A stretch of DNA of 64,000 nucleotides from Curtobacterium sp. MCBA15_009 (GTDB taxonomy: Bacteria; Actinomycetota; Actinomycetes; Actinomycetales; Microbacteriaceae). The notes under the pieces are model-generated. The model worked only from the letters and a program-made list of their open reading frames with translations, was not told the origin of the DNA and made no database searches. The translations under genes were made by a program, and so were the position numbers. Every line of letters begins with the position of its first letter. Position 1 is the first letter of the stretch. The stretch is from assembly GCF_001864895.1 (NCBI RefSeq), contig NZ_MJGO01000037.1:294759-358758 (forward strand), given 5' to 3'. Below, one piece after another: positions 44,016 to 51,434 of this stretch.

Positions 44016-44148
44016 GCGACCTCTTCGTGACGTCCAGGGGCTTGCGGGGCCTGATCAGCTTCGCGACGGCAGCGCACCGGTGACACCCGGCCAGCCCCCG
44101 ACCCGGTACCGGAGAACCCGGGTACCGTCCGCCGCGGTGCGCGGACCG

Positions 44149-44661
44149 TCAGTCGGCGTGGGCCGGTGGCCAGACGACGGAGAAGTACTCGAAGACGATG
44201 TCCTCGTGCTCCGACCACACCGCGCCGCGCGCCCGGCAGGTCCGCTCCCAGTAGCGACGGTGCTCGCGCTGCCAGCTCGGCAGCGACCGGTCGTCCTCGC
44301 CCTCGGCGTGGGCGAAGGCGGCGTCCGCGCTGTCGAACGGTCCGATGCGCAGGGCGGTGCTCCGGATGACGATGCGCGGTGCGCCGGTGCTGTCGCAGGC
44401 GATCCAGTGCGAGCCGATGCGCGGCAGCGGGTCCCCGCGGTGGGCGAACTCGGCGACGAGCTCGGCGGTGGCGCGCTTGCCGCCGTCCAGGACGATCTGC
44501 AGCAGCTCGTCGGCGAGCCGCGCCGTGTCGCCGAAGTGCTCCACCGTGTGCTCGTCGTCCACCTGGCCGAGCGGTCGCGAGCTGACGTACTCCGCCCACA
44601 TCGCCGCCGCCGCGGTCCGGTCGGGGGCCCGCACGGGGGTCACGTCGAGAGCGTCGTCCAC
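44149..44661 (-). CDS. ASCH domain protein (YhfF-like)
   Basis: A 170-residue soluble protein. The ASCH beta-barrel pattern is seen in EHFGDTARLADELLQIVLDGGKRATAELVAEFAHRGDPLPRIGSHWIACDSTGAPRIVIRSTALRIGPFDS, followed by AFAHAEGEDDRSLPSWQREHRRYWER. These domains resemble PUA and are thought to bind RNA or modified nucleosides; some are amidohydrolases of N4-acetylcytidine. Which applies is unknown. It lies downstream of the two-component kinase start with a 130-bp gap and is on the same strand. Confidence 0.88.
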   Translation of the reverse strand: MDDALDVTPVRAPDRTAAAAMWAEYVSSRPLGQVDDEHTVEHFGDTARLADELLQIVLDGGKRATAELVAEFAHRGDPLPRIGSHWIACDSTGAPRIVIRSTALRIGPFDSADAAFAHAEGEDDRSLPSWQREHRRYWERTCRARGAVWSEHEDIVFEYFSVVWPPAHAD

Positions 44662-44763
44662 GGGGCCATGCTGTCAGACCGCGCGCCGGTCCCGCGGCGC
44701 CGGGCGTGCCGGGCCGGCCCCGACGTCACCAGGTCGGGTCGCGTCCGTCGACGCACCGGTCCG

Positions 44764-44809
44764 TCGGACGGGAGGCGCGGTGCGGGTCGGCAGCGCGCCT
44801 GCCGCCCGG
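44764..44809. repeat. Decayed family A palindrome
   Basis: TCGGACGGGAGGCGCG on one side and CGCGCCTGCCGCCCGGC on the other still resemble the family A arms but with several mismatches. It lies 3' of the rhodopsin/Blh-relic unit and upstream of the ASCH gene. Confidence 0.55.
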
Positions 44810-44832
44810 CGGGTGGTGCGGCGGAGACGGCG

Positions 44833-44910
44833 TCAGCGCCGCGTCCGAGCCAGCAACGCGACGGCGACGAGCCCCGCGATGACCGCAGCGATCCAGACCA
44901 TGTCGACCAC
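44833..44910 (-). CDS. Very small single-pass membrane peptide (25 residues)
   Basis: GTG at 44910 opens MVDMVWIAAVIAGLVAVALLARTRR, a single hydrophobic segment with a basic end. GGAGGGG sits 4-6 nt before the GTG on the reverse strand, a strong Shine-Dalgarno. A start at ATG 44901 is also possible, but its spacing is poor. It is on the rhodopsin strand, just beyond the Blh relic. Function unknown; small membrane peptides of this size often modulate transporters. It could also be a chance ORF. Confidence 0.4.
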   Translation of the reverse strand: MVDMVWIAAVIAGLVAVALLARTRR

Positions 44911-44922
44911 CGTTCCCCTCCG

Positions 44923-45234
44923 TGTCGCGCCCAGTCTGCCAGCTGGACCGGCGCGGCGGGCCGGCGTCGCAGGACGCGTCCACGCCACGTGTGCTGCACC
45001 CGGTCCATCCAGGTGACGACGACCGCGTGCGGTGTCCTGAGCGCCGCGATGAGGGCGAGGTACACGCCGAGGTCGGCGCGCCGCAGCACGACCGCGAGCA
45101 CGACGAGCATCGCGACGGCGATCGCGGTGATCGGCCACGCCTGTCGCATGAACCGCAGGAACGGCGCGGCCAGCCGGCCGTGGTGCAGGTCGACCGCCGA
45201 GGGGCGGTCCGTCAGCTCCCTGTCGGTCAGTGGC
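44923..45234 (-). pseudogene. C-terminal relic of a Brp/Blh-type beta-carotene 15,15'-dioxygenase
   Basis: Directly after the rhodopsin stop, the reverse strand reads LTDRELTDRPSAVDL, LRFMRQAWPITAIAVAMLVVLAVVL, and LIAALRTPHAVVVTWMDRVQHTWRG. The last resembles the conserved C-terminal PH-x-x-x-V-x-W-x-D helix of Brp/Blh enzymes, which cleave beta-carotene to retinal. Only about 100 of the usual 300 residues are present. The frame is open and GC-rich upstream of the first ATG (45149) back to a TGA near 45240, with no good start. Gene order rhodopsin-blh is common. A deletion that joined the rhodopsin end to the blh tail is the simplest reading; the family match is from memory of the motif and needs a profile search. 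Confidence 0.45.
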
Positions 45235-46147
45235 GGTGAAGGTGCTCACCGGCAGCGCTGGCGGAGTGCTGCGTGTGGTGGACCGTGGCGGTGTTCGGGA
45301 TGGTGCCGTCCGAGAGCTTCTCGGACGAGATCCAGAGCGCCTCGGGCAGGGTGTCGGCCCCGGCGCGGACGTCCTCGGCGGAGCGGAGCTCGGCGATCTT
45401 GTGGATCATCGAGCCGAAGCCGACCTTCGCGACGATGTCCGCGGCCGACAGGATGACCTGCATCCAGGTGATGACGGCGCCGCCGTGGCCCCAGCCCTGC
45501 AGGCCGAAGACGATCGGGTAGGCCAGCCACGTGACGATGAGCAGGATGCCGGCGTTGCGGAGCGTGGCAGCGGCGGCGGTGCCCTTGAGGTCCCGCCTGC
45601 CCTTGACGACGACGTAGACCACGAGCACGTACAGGACGACCATGAAGATGCCGGAGATGATGCCCCAGAGCCACAGGGCACCGGTGTTCGTGCCCGAGTC
45701 GATGACGACACCGCCGATGAAGCCGGTGCTGATCATCAGGAACGCGGCGGCGATGCCGGCGGCGCGCAGGCGGCGGGCCGCGGCGCCGACGAGGGTCGCG
45801 ACGGCGAGGAGCTCGATGACGAGCAGCGGGACGGTGACGGTCCAGTCGAAGTACCGGGGGGCCCACGACAGGATCGCGTTCGCGTTCGGGACCCACGAGT
45901 CGCCCTTGCGCTCGTAACCGAGTGCGAACTCGACGACCAGCAGCACGTAGGACAGGAAGGCGATGCCGGTGATGCACATGCCGGCGTAGACGCCGGACCG
46001 GAACCGGCCGGTGATCTCGTTCGCCGACACCCACGACTTCACGAAGAACGCGAAGAGGGCGAGGCCGGCGACGGAGAGTGCGTAGACGATGATCGAGTGC
46101 TCGGCGAGCGACAGGGTCGCGTTCCACGGAGCGAGTGCATCGGGCAT
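45227..46147 (-). CDS. Light-driven proton-pump rhodopsin (DTE motif, proteorhodopsin-like)
   Basis: A 306-residue seven-helix retinal protein. Helix C reads PRYFDWTVTVPLLVIEL: Arg98, Asp101 (acceptor), Thr105 and Glu112 (donor), spaced exactly as Arg94/Asp97/Thr101/Glu108 of proteorhodopsin, a proton pump. Leu109 sits at the spectral tuning site (Leu105 in proteorhodopsin), predicting green absorption. Helix F has TWLAYPIVFGL; helix G has SAADIVAKVGFG, with Asp237 and Schiff-base Lys241. The C-terminus is long and His-rich (VHHTQHSASAAGEHLHRH). GAAGGACC precedes the ATG. It is divergent from an orphan LuxR-type regulator. Retinal synthesis is needed, and only a relic blh follows. Confidence 0.94.
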   Translation of the reverse strand: MPDALAPWNATLSLAEHSIIVYALSVAGLALFAFFVKSWVSANEITGRFRSGVYAGMCITGIAFLSYVLLVVEFALGYERKGDSWVPNANAILSWAPRYFDWTVTVPLLVIELLAVATLVGAAARRLRAAGIAAAFLMISTGFIGGVVIDSGTNTGALWLWGIISGIFMVVLYVLVVYVVVKGRRDLKGTAAAATLRNAGILLIVTWLAYPIVFGLQGWGHGGAVITWMQVILSAADIVAKVGFGSMIHKIAELRSAEDVRAGADTLPEALWISSEKLSDGTIPNTATVHHTQHSASAAGEHLHRH

Positions 46148-46342
46148 GTGGGGGTCCTTCGAGGTGTGGGCGGGCGGCGATCGAGCTGTCCGCCGAGGAG
46201 AACGTGCTCCCGCCCGGATCGACCGATCTCCAGGTACGGCTGCGAACGGGGTACGAGCGCGGCCGTAGCCTGACAGCACCGAGCGAACGCCCGCGCTCGA
46301 CGAGTCGTCTCACCCCCAGGGGTGAAACAGGGAGGATCCACC

Positions 46343-46984
46343 GTGCCGGAACGCATCCGCGTCGCGCTCGTCAACGACTACGAGCTCGTCCTCCGCGGTC
46401 TCGCCGACATGCTCGCGCCGTTCTCCGACCGGCTCGAGATCGTGCAGCTCGACGCCCGCGAGCGGGTCTCGGTGGACGTCGGCGTCGCGCTCTACGACAC
46501 GTTCGCGCAGCCGGAGCCGGACGACGAGGACGTGTCCCGACTCGTGGCGAACCCGAGGATCCGCGCGGTCGCCGTGTTCACCTGGAAGATGGACGAATCC
46601 CTGATCAGCGCGGCAACGCGACGCGGGGCGACCGGGTACTTCGCAAAGAGCATCTCGGGCGCGGAGCTCGCCGACGGCCTGCTGCGCGTGGCCGCCGGCG
46701 AGTCGGTGATCGGGTCGCCGAGGCGACGCGTGCCGAGCGGCCCCGGCGTCGACTGGCCCGGTCGGGAGCACGGCATCTCGGACCGGCAGTCCGAGATCCT
46801 CGCCCTCATCACGCAGGGCAAGCGCAACGCCGAGATCGCCGAACTGGTCCACCTCAGCCCGAACACGGTGAAGACCCACATCCGCACGCTCTACAGCAAG
46901 ATCGGCGCCGTGAACCGGGTCGACGCGGTCCTGTGGGGATCCGAACACGGCTTCCGGCCGGACCACCGCAGCATCGACCGCTGA
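46343..46984 (+). CDS. Orphan LuxR-family response regulator divergent from rhodopsin
   Basis: A 213-residue regulator. The N-terminal receiver-like domain starts RIRVALVNDYELVLRGLADMLAPF. The usual acidic pocket is altered (VNDYELV rather than DDH/DDD), but an aspartate follows in VGVALYDTFAQ, so phosphorylation is uncertain. The C-terminal HTH is GISDRQSEILALITQGKRNAEIAELVHLSPNTVKTHIRTLYSKIGAVNR. GTG 46343 with GGAGG 7 nt upstream is preferred to the ATG at 46322. No kinase is adjacent. It probably controls the rhodopsin and itself; light or energy input is speculation. Confidence 0.88.
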   Translation: MPERIRVALVNDYELVLRGLADMLAPFSDRLEIVQLDARERVSVDVGVALYDTFAQPEPDDEDVSRLVANPRIRAVAVFTWKMDESLISAATRRGATGYFAKSISGAELADGLLRVAAGESVIGSPRRRVPSGPGVDWPGREHGISDRQSEILALITQGKRNAEIAELVHLSPNTVKTHIRTLYSKIGAVNRVDAVLWGSEHGFRPDHRSIDR

Positions 46985-47025
46985 GCGGCCGGAAAGCGCG
47001 CAGACCGACCACCGGGCAGCGGACG

Positions 47026-47622
47026 TCAGGTCGGATCGGCACCCAGGGTGAGCGCCCGCTCGAACGCCGCACGCGTGTCGTCCACCAGGCGTTCGGGGCG
47101 GCCCGACGAGGCCCGGGCGGTGGCGGAGCAGGCCAGGGCGATCTGCCCGGCGAAGCGCGCCGTCGGCTCGTCCCAGCCGCCGTCCACCAGGAGGGCGCTC
47201 AACCGCTCGGCGACGAGCTGTGCCTTCGCGGCGCTGCGTCCCCGGAGCTCGGTGCTCGCCGCGACGAGCCGTTCGTGCCGGGCGAAGTCCTCGGGGTCCT
47301 CGGTGACGTGCGCGCAGAGACGCAGCACCAGGGGCTGCAGCGCTGCGACCGCGCTCCGCGCCGACCGGTCACCGGGGTCCACTTCGCCCAGGTGCTCCGC
47401 GGTGAGGGCCTCGAGCAGCGACTGCTCGCGGGCGAACACGACCTCCTGCTTGTCGCCGAAGTGGCGGAAGAACGTGGTCCGCCCGACCTCGGCCCGCTCG
47501 GCGATGTCGGACACCGAGACGTCCGCGAAGCCGCGCTCGGCGAACAGCTCGCCAGCGGCACGCACGATGCGGTCCCGGGCGGCACGCTGCTTGCGCTCGA
47601 TGAGCGGGGGCGTCTGAGGCAC
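47026..47622 (-). CDS. TetR-family transcriptional regulator
   Basis: A 198-residue repressor. The DNA-binding part is RAARDRIVRAAGELFAERGFADVSVSDIAERAEVGRTTFFRHFGDKQEVVFAREQSLLEAL. The second GTG (47622) is taken as start: TACCCT lies exactly 6 nt upstream on the reverse strand, giving a leaderless mRNA; the first GTG (47628) would sit within that spacing. It is divergent from the SnoaL-like gene, with a 15-bp palindrome between. It probably controls that gene and itself. The ligand domain is generic. Confidence 0.9.
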   Translation of the reverse strand: MPQTPPLIERKQRAARDRIVRAAGELFAERGFADVSVSDIAERAEVGRTTFFRHFGDKQEVVFAREQSLLEALTAEHLGEVDPGDRSARSAVAALQPLVLRLCAHVTEDPEDFARHERLVAASTELRGRSAAKAQLVAERLSALLVDGGWDEPTARFAGQIALACSATARASSGRPERLVDDTRAAFERALTLGADPT

Positions 47623-47670
47623 GTGCACAGGGTACCGCCCACACGAAGCGCAAGGGTATTGCGTTCCGTC

Positions 47671-47685
47671 TGGTACTGAGTACCA
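47671..47685. promoter_or_regulatory. TetR operator
   Basis: TGGTACT-G-AGTACCA is a perfect 15-bp palindrome between the divergent TetR and SnoaL-like genes. Confidence 0.78.
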
Positions 47686-47732
47686 TAACCCGTGACGGTC
47701 ACCGGGGCCGTCGGGACGGAAGGACGAACGAC

Positions 47733-48167
47733 ATGGCCGTGCACACGGACGACGACAGGCTCATGGACACCAACGACCACGTGGCGATCGGCGAGGTCCT
47801 GGCCCTGGTGGGCCACGTCTTCGACGACGGCAGGCTCGACGAGATCGGGTCCGTCTTCACCGCGGACGTCGTGTACGACATGAGCGCACTCGGCATGCCC
47901 GTCATCACCGGGATCGACGGCGCGCGGGCCGCGGCCGGGGCGATGGCCGAGCACGGCCCGGTCGCGCACCTCGTCACGAACGTGGTCGTCGCCGGCCGGA
48001 GCGGCGACGAGGCGACCGTCGACTCGAAGGGGCTCATGCTCATGCCCGACGGATCGGTGACCGCCGTCGTGAACCACGACGTCGTGCGCCGCGAGCCCGC
48101 CGGCTGGCGGATCGCCGAGCGGCGGATCGTCCCGGCCCGAGCCGCCCGCGGCGAGGACGCCGCCTGA
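47733..48167 (+). CDS. SnoaL-like (NTF2 fold) protein
   Basis: A 144-residue protein. The SnoaL_4 pattern is seen in HVAIGEVLALVGHVFDDGRLDEIGSVFTADVVYDMSALGMPVITGIDGARAA and NVVVAGRSGDEATVDSKGLMLMPDGSVTAVVNHDVVRREPAGWRIAERRIV. The fold binds small hydrophobic ligands and can act as a cyclase, isomerase or hydrolase. Controlled by the divergent TetR at 47622, so it may detoxify the ligand of that regulator. A second NTF2-like protein is at 59915. The substrate is unknown. Confidence 0.85.
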   Translation: MAVHTDDDRLMDTNDHVAIGEVLALVGHVFDDGRLDEIGSVFTADVVYDMSALGMPVITGIDGARAAAGAMAEHGPVAHLVTNVVVAGRSGDEATVDSKGLMLMPDGSVTAVVNHDVVRREPAGWRIAERRIVPARAARGEDAA

Positions 48168-48226
48168 GCCACGGAGCGGTCGACGGGACCACGGACGGGT
48201 GGTCGCGGTCGCGACCCGGTCGTCGC

Positions 48227-49279
48227 TCAGGGACGGTCGTCCACCGGGGTGACACGCAGGGCGACGGACGCGACCACCGTGCCGGCCGGGATGCTGCCCA
48301 GCCGTTCCGTCTGCAGGCTGCGCTCGCCCAGGTAGGCGCCGCTCGACCGGTCGACGATGATCTCGTCGCGTTCCGCGCCGTTCCGCGACGGCAGCCCGAT
48401 CGCGGTGCCCGTCCGCCCGTCGAGGGACGCCTGCTCCTCGGTGACGACGATGCCCGGCAGCGTCGCGAGCGCCTCGAACATCGTCGCGCGGAGGTCCGCC
48501 GGCACCAACCCGGTGCGCAGGAGCTGCCGGACGGTGTCGAAGACGTGCTCGGCGTCGGTTGTGTCCACCGGGCGAGTCGACGCCTCGATGCGCCGGACGA
48601 GCGCACCCGGGTCGCGGGGCAGGTCCCCGATGTCGGCCGGCGTGATCCAGCCCGGCTGCTCGCCGCCGAGCTCGCCGACCGTGAAGTCGCCGCCCGCGCC
48701 GCGCTCCCACACCGGACCGCTGCTGCCGCCGTCGGCAGCGCGTTCCTGCTCGGCCGCCTCGCGCGCCGACTCGCCGCCGAAGAAGGTCGTCGGCTCCCCC
48801 GTCACGGTCTTCCGCACCCAGGTCCCGGACACGTCCGCCGGCACCCACGTGGTCGTCGTCGTCGGGACGAGGTAGCCCTCGTCGTAGTGCTCACCGTCCG
48901 AGGTGGTGTACGCCATCGCCACCTCCTTCTCGACGACGCGGGTGAACGCGCCGGTCGGGGTCCGGTCGGCGGCCGCGGCCCGGGCGGCCTCGTGCAGGGT
49001 GGCGGCCGCCGCCGGCTCCGGTGCGGACCAGTGGGTCAGGCCGACGCCGGACGCGACCAGTCCGCCGGCCACCACGACCGCGGCACCCGCGAGCAGGACC
49101 GGTCGTCGCAGGAGCGCACGGGGGGTGCGGGGGCGGGTGGCCGCGGCGGGGGCCTCGGTCGCCGTCGCGGCCGCGTCGAACCGCAGGCGTGCCCGCTCGA
49201 GCGACGCGTCGACCACCTCGGGCGGCAGGTCGTGGTCGCGGCGCAGCAGCCGGAGTGCGCTGAGGTCGTCGTCAGACAT
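48227..49279 (-). CDS. Membrane-anchored protein, probable partner of the ECF sigma factor (CU044_5270-like)
   Basis: A 350-residue protein. A cytoplasmic N-terminus of about 60 residues (SDDDLSALRLLRRDHDLPPEVVDASLERARLRF) is followed by one membrane helix (PVLLAGAAVVVAGGLVASGVGLTHW, about 60-83) and a large external domain with SGTWVRKTVTGEP, GIVVTEEQASLDGRTGTAIGLP and IIVDRSSGAYLGERSLQ. The pattern is that of CU044_5270 family proteins found beside ECF sigma factors. It overlaps the sigma gene by 8 bp and probably holds the sigma at the membrane; a zinc-binding anti-sigma motif is absent. The outer domain may sense the signal. Confidence 0.8.
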   Translation of the reverse strand: MSDDDLSALRLLRRDHDLPPEVVDASLERARLRFDAAATATEAPAAATRPRTPRALLRRPVLLAGAAVVVAGGLVASGVGLTHWSAPEPAAAATLHEAARAAAADRTPTGAFTRVVEKEVAMAYTTSDGEHYDEGYLVPTTTTTWVPADVSGTWVRKTVTGEPTTFFGGESAREAAEQERAADGGSSGPVWERGAGGDFTVGELGGEQPGWITPADIGDLPRDPGALVRRIEASTRPVDTTDAEHVFDTVRQLLRTGLVPADLRATMFEALATLPGIVVTEEQASLDGRTGTAIGLPSRNGAERDEIIVDRSSGAYLGERSLQTERLGSIPAGTVVASVALRVTPVDDRP

Positions 49280-49814
49280 GGAGGGGTCCGTTCAGGAAGT
49301 CGGTGGTGCCGGGCACGGCGCGCAGGGCCGTCCGGGCGCGGTTGAGTCGGGAGCGGACCGTGCCGACGGGCACGCCGGTCGCCTCCGCGATCTGGTCGTA
49401 GGTGAGCTCGGCCCAGGCGTGGAGCAGCACGGTCTCCCGCACCGCCGGCCGCATCCGGTCGAGCTCGCGCACGACGGTCTGCACGGCGCGCTGTGCGTCG
49501 AGCAGGTCGCCGGTGGCGTCCTCGAGGCGCTCGGGCACGGCGACCCGGGACATCGCCCGGTCCGCCCGCCGCTGCGAGCGCCAGTGCCGGTGCAGCAGGT
49601 TCGACGCGATGCCGAACAGCCACGGCAGCGGCTCCTGCCGGTCCGGGTCGAACGACCCCCACCGGACGAGCGCCGTCACGAACGTCTCGCCGAGGATGTC
49701 CTCGGCGCTCTGCAGGTCGGTCCGACGCGCGAGGTAGAGCAGGATGCGTCGACCGTGCTCGTCGAACAGTCGACCGAGCTCCGCGGCTCCTGGTGGGGGG
49801 TTCTCGGTGGTCAC
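49272..49814 (-). CDS. ECF RNA polymerase sigma factor
   Basis: A 180-residue sigma-70 factor. Region 2 reads LFDEHGRRILLYLARRTDLQSAEDILGETFVTALVRW and PLPWLFGIASNLLHRHWRSQRRADRAM; region 4 reads MRPAVRETVLLHAWAELTYDQIAEATGVPVGTVRSRLNRARTALR. GTG 49814 (TTENPPPGAAELG) is preferred to ATG 49850, because the 36 bases between have A/T-rich third positions unlike coding sequence here. It overlaps the downstream membrane protein gene by 8 bp. It would redirect transcription in response to an outside signal. Confidence 0.92.
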   Translation of the reverse strand: MTTENPPPGAAELGRLFDEHGRRILLYLARRTDLQSAEDILGETFVTALVRWGSFDPDRQEPLPWLFGIASNLLHRHWRSQRRADRAMSRVAVPERLEDATGDLLDAQRAVQTVVRELDRMRPAVRETVLLHAWAELTYDQIAEATGVPVGTVRSRLNRARTALRAVPGTTDFLNGPLHV

Positions 49815-49872
49815 AGTTGGTGTTGCCCGATCCTGGGGGAAGAGTTCCATCTTCGCCGCAGCCAGCACGGGA

Positions 49873-50110
49873 TCAGGGTCGCCGTCGGCCGCCGGACGGT
49901 GGGTCCGCGTCGTCGGGGCGGCCGCGCCGGACTGCGTCGACGACCGCGGCGGCCCGAGCCCCGACGCAGACACCGAGGGCCGTCGCGCCGGTGGACCCGT
50001 CCTCGTGGTTCGACCAGGGCAGCCGGATCGCGCACTGCACCGCCGGACCGAGGACGAGCAACACGCTGGCTGGGTCGACGACCACGCCCGCCTTCCGCAC
50101 CCCGCCAGGT
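49873..50110 (-). pseudogene. Truncated, decayed duplicate of the membrane protein gene at 50775
   Basis: The reverse strand encodes SVLLVLGPAVQCAIRLPWSNHEDGSTGATALGVC and ends AVRRGRPDDADPPSGGRRRP, aligning with the C-terminal 75 residues of the intact protein (GLLLVLGPAVQWALGLPWSNYEDRSTGAMALG; VRRGRPDDVDAPFGGRRRP). The membrane helix is broken by polar changes and the N-terminal half is absent. A nearby repeat (GCCGGGGACGACGC) occurs beside both copies (50113 and 50733), consistent with an old tandem duplication. Confidence 0.75.
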
Positions 50111-50315
50111 CGGCCGGGGACGACGCAGTTGCTCCTGCACAGCGACGGTTCCGGTTCACGAGTTCCGGGTTCGGCCAACCGCGACCGTCAGCGAGCCGGA
50201 GAAGCCGGTCCCTGCAGTCCGATGCCCACACGGACGACGCTCCTGCCGACCCAGCGCGCACGACCGCTGACGCCGTGCCGGCAGCCCTGGCACACTGCGA
50301 CGTGGAGGTGCGCTG

Positions 50316-50513
50316 ATGGTGACCGAGCACGAGCTCGAACAGATGCGACGCGGCTTCGTCGGTACCGGCGTCGTCCTCGCGCCGCTCGTGGCGCTCGCAG
50401 CGCTGGTCGCCGTGCTCCTGGGCGAGTCGTGGGCGCTGTGGCCGCTCATCGCCGTGCTGATCGCCGAGGCCGCCTTCGTCGTGGTCCTCGTCCGACGCAG
50501 ACGCTCCCGCTGA
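50316..50513 (+). CDS. Small two-helix membrane protein
   Basis: A 65-residue protein: a short polar start (MVTEHELEQMRRGF), two hydrophobic helices (VGTGVVLAPLVALAALVAVLLG and ALWPLIAVLIAEAAFVVVLV), and a basic RRRRSR tail. It has an ATG start; GGAGGTGCG a few bases upstream offers a Shine-Dalgarno. Four bp later a similar small protein gene begins. The pair lies between the intact membrane protein gene and its decayed copy. Function unknown. Confidence 0.6.
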   Translation: MVTEHELEQMRRGFVGTGVVLAPLVALAALVAVLLGESWALWPLIAVLIAEAAFVVVLVRRRRSR

Positions 50514-50517
50514 CCGC

Positions 50518-50727
50518 GTGGACACCGTGAGCGCGAAGGTCCTCGGCACCGGCGCGATCGTCCTCGGCCTCGTGTTCGTCGTGACGTCGGTCGTGCGACT
50601 CTGGCGTCCGGACGTCGACGTGCTCCTCGTCGTGCTCAACGCCGCCCTCGGCGTCCTGTTGCTCGTCGTCGGGGTGCGGCTCTGGCGTCGTGCGCTCCGC
50701 GGCCGGCAGCGGAGGGACGACCGGTAG
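50518..50727 (+). CDS. Small two-helix membrane protein
   Basis: A 69-residue protein with GTG start (an alternative GTG lies at 50527). Two hydrophobic helices (VLGTGAIVLGLVFVVTSVVRLW and VDVLLVVLNAALGVLLLVVGVRLW) are joined by a short loop with Pro-Asp, and a basic tail RRALRGRQRRDDR follows. It starts 4 bp after the previous small gene, so they are probably one unit. Function unknown. Confidence 0.58.
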   Translation: MDTVSAKVLGTGAIVLGLVFVVTSVVRLWRPDVDVLLVVLNAALGVLLLVVGVRLWRRALRGRQRRDDR

Positions 50728-50774
50728 CCCGGCCGGGGACGACGCGGTCGCTCCTGTGCCACGACGGTCCCGCA

Positions 50775-51308
50775 TCAGGGTCGCCGACGGCCGCCGAACG
50801 GTGCGTCCACGTCGTCGGGGCGGCCACGCCGGACCGCAGCAGCGATCACGGCCGCACCCACGCCGACGGTGACCGCGACGAGGATGCCGAGGGCCATCGC
50901 ACCGGTGGATCGGTCCTCGTAGTTCGACCAAGGCAGCCCGAGCGCCCACTGCACCGCCGGGCCGAGGACGAGCAGCAGGCCGGCGGGGACGACGACCACG
51001 ACCGCCTTCCGCACGCCGCTCCAGGCAGGCCGGAGGAGCACGACCGCGCCCGCGAGCGCGGCGACGGCCACAGCCCCGTGGACCCAGGACGTACCGGACA
51101 TCCGCCAGCCGTCGTGCGCGAGCCAGTCCTCGACGGCCCCGACGGTCAGCTCCCACGCGAGCGGGTCCTGGGTGTACCGGCCGGACACGACGGGCAACGG
51201 CCAGCCGATGACGGCGAGGACACCCGCGAGCACGCTCACCACACCGAGCACCACCGCCCACGACCGCGGCCCGACCGCGGGTTCGACGTCGAAGTCCGGG
51301 ATGCCCAC
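50775..51308 (-). CDS. Four-helix membrane protein, intact copy
   Basis: A 177-residue protein. Hydrophobic segments: SWAVVLGVVSVLAGVLAVIGWPLPVV, WVHGAVAVAALAGAVVLLRP, VVVVVPAGLLLVLGPAVQWALG and GALALGILVAVTVGVGAAVIAAAV-type text (MALGILVAVTVGVGAAVIAAAV). A conserved-looking outer loop holds WELTVGAVEDWLAHDGWRMSGTSW. GTG 51308 is chosen: TAGCCT lies 7 nt upstream on the reverse strand. An upstream extension to 51386 lacks the leaderless layout. A decayed partial copy is at 49873. Function unknown. Confidence 0.7.
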   Translation of the reverse strand: MGIPDFDVEPAVGPRSWAVVLGVVSVLAGVLAVIGWPLPVVSGRYTQDPLAWELTVGAVEDWLAHDGWRMSGTSWVHGAVAVAALAGAVVLLRPAWSGVRKAVVVVVPAGLLLVLGPAVQWALGLPWSNYEDRSTGAMALGILVAVTVGVGAAVIAAAVRRGRPDDVDAPFGGRRRP

Positions 51309-51434
51309 GCGCACGAGGCTAATGCCGGCCCGGACGGACCAGCGGCGGATGCCCTCCGCGGGCTGCGACACGGGCGCGTCGTGCACGTCGGACCAGGTCG
51401 CGACCGAGGTACGGCGTCCCGCCGTGCACGCCCG

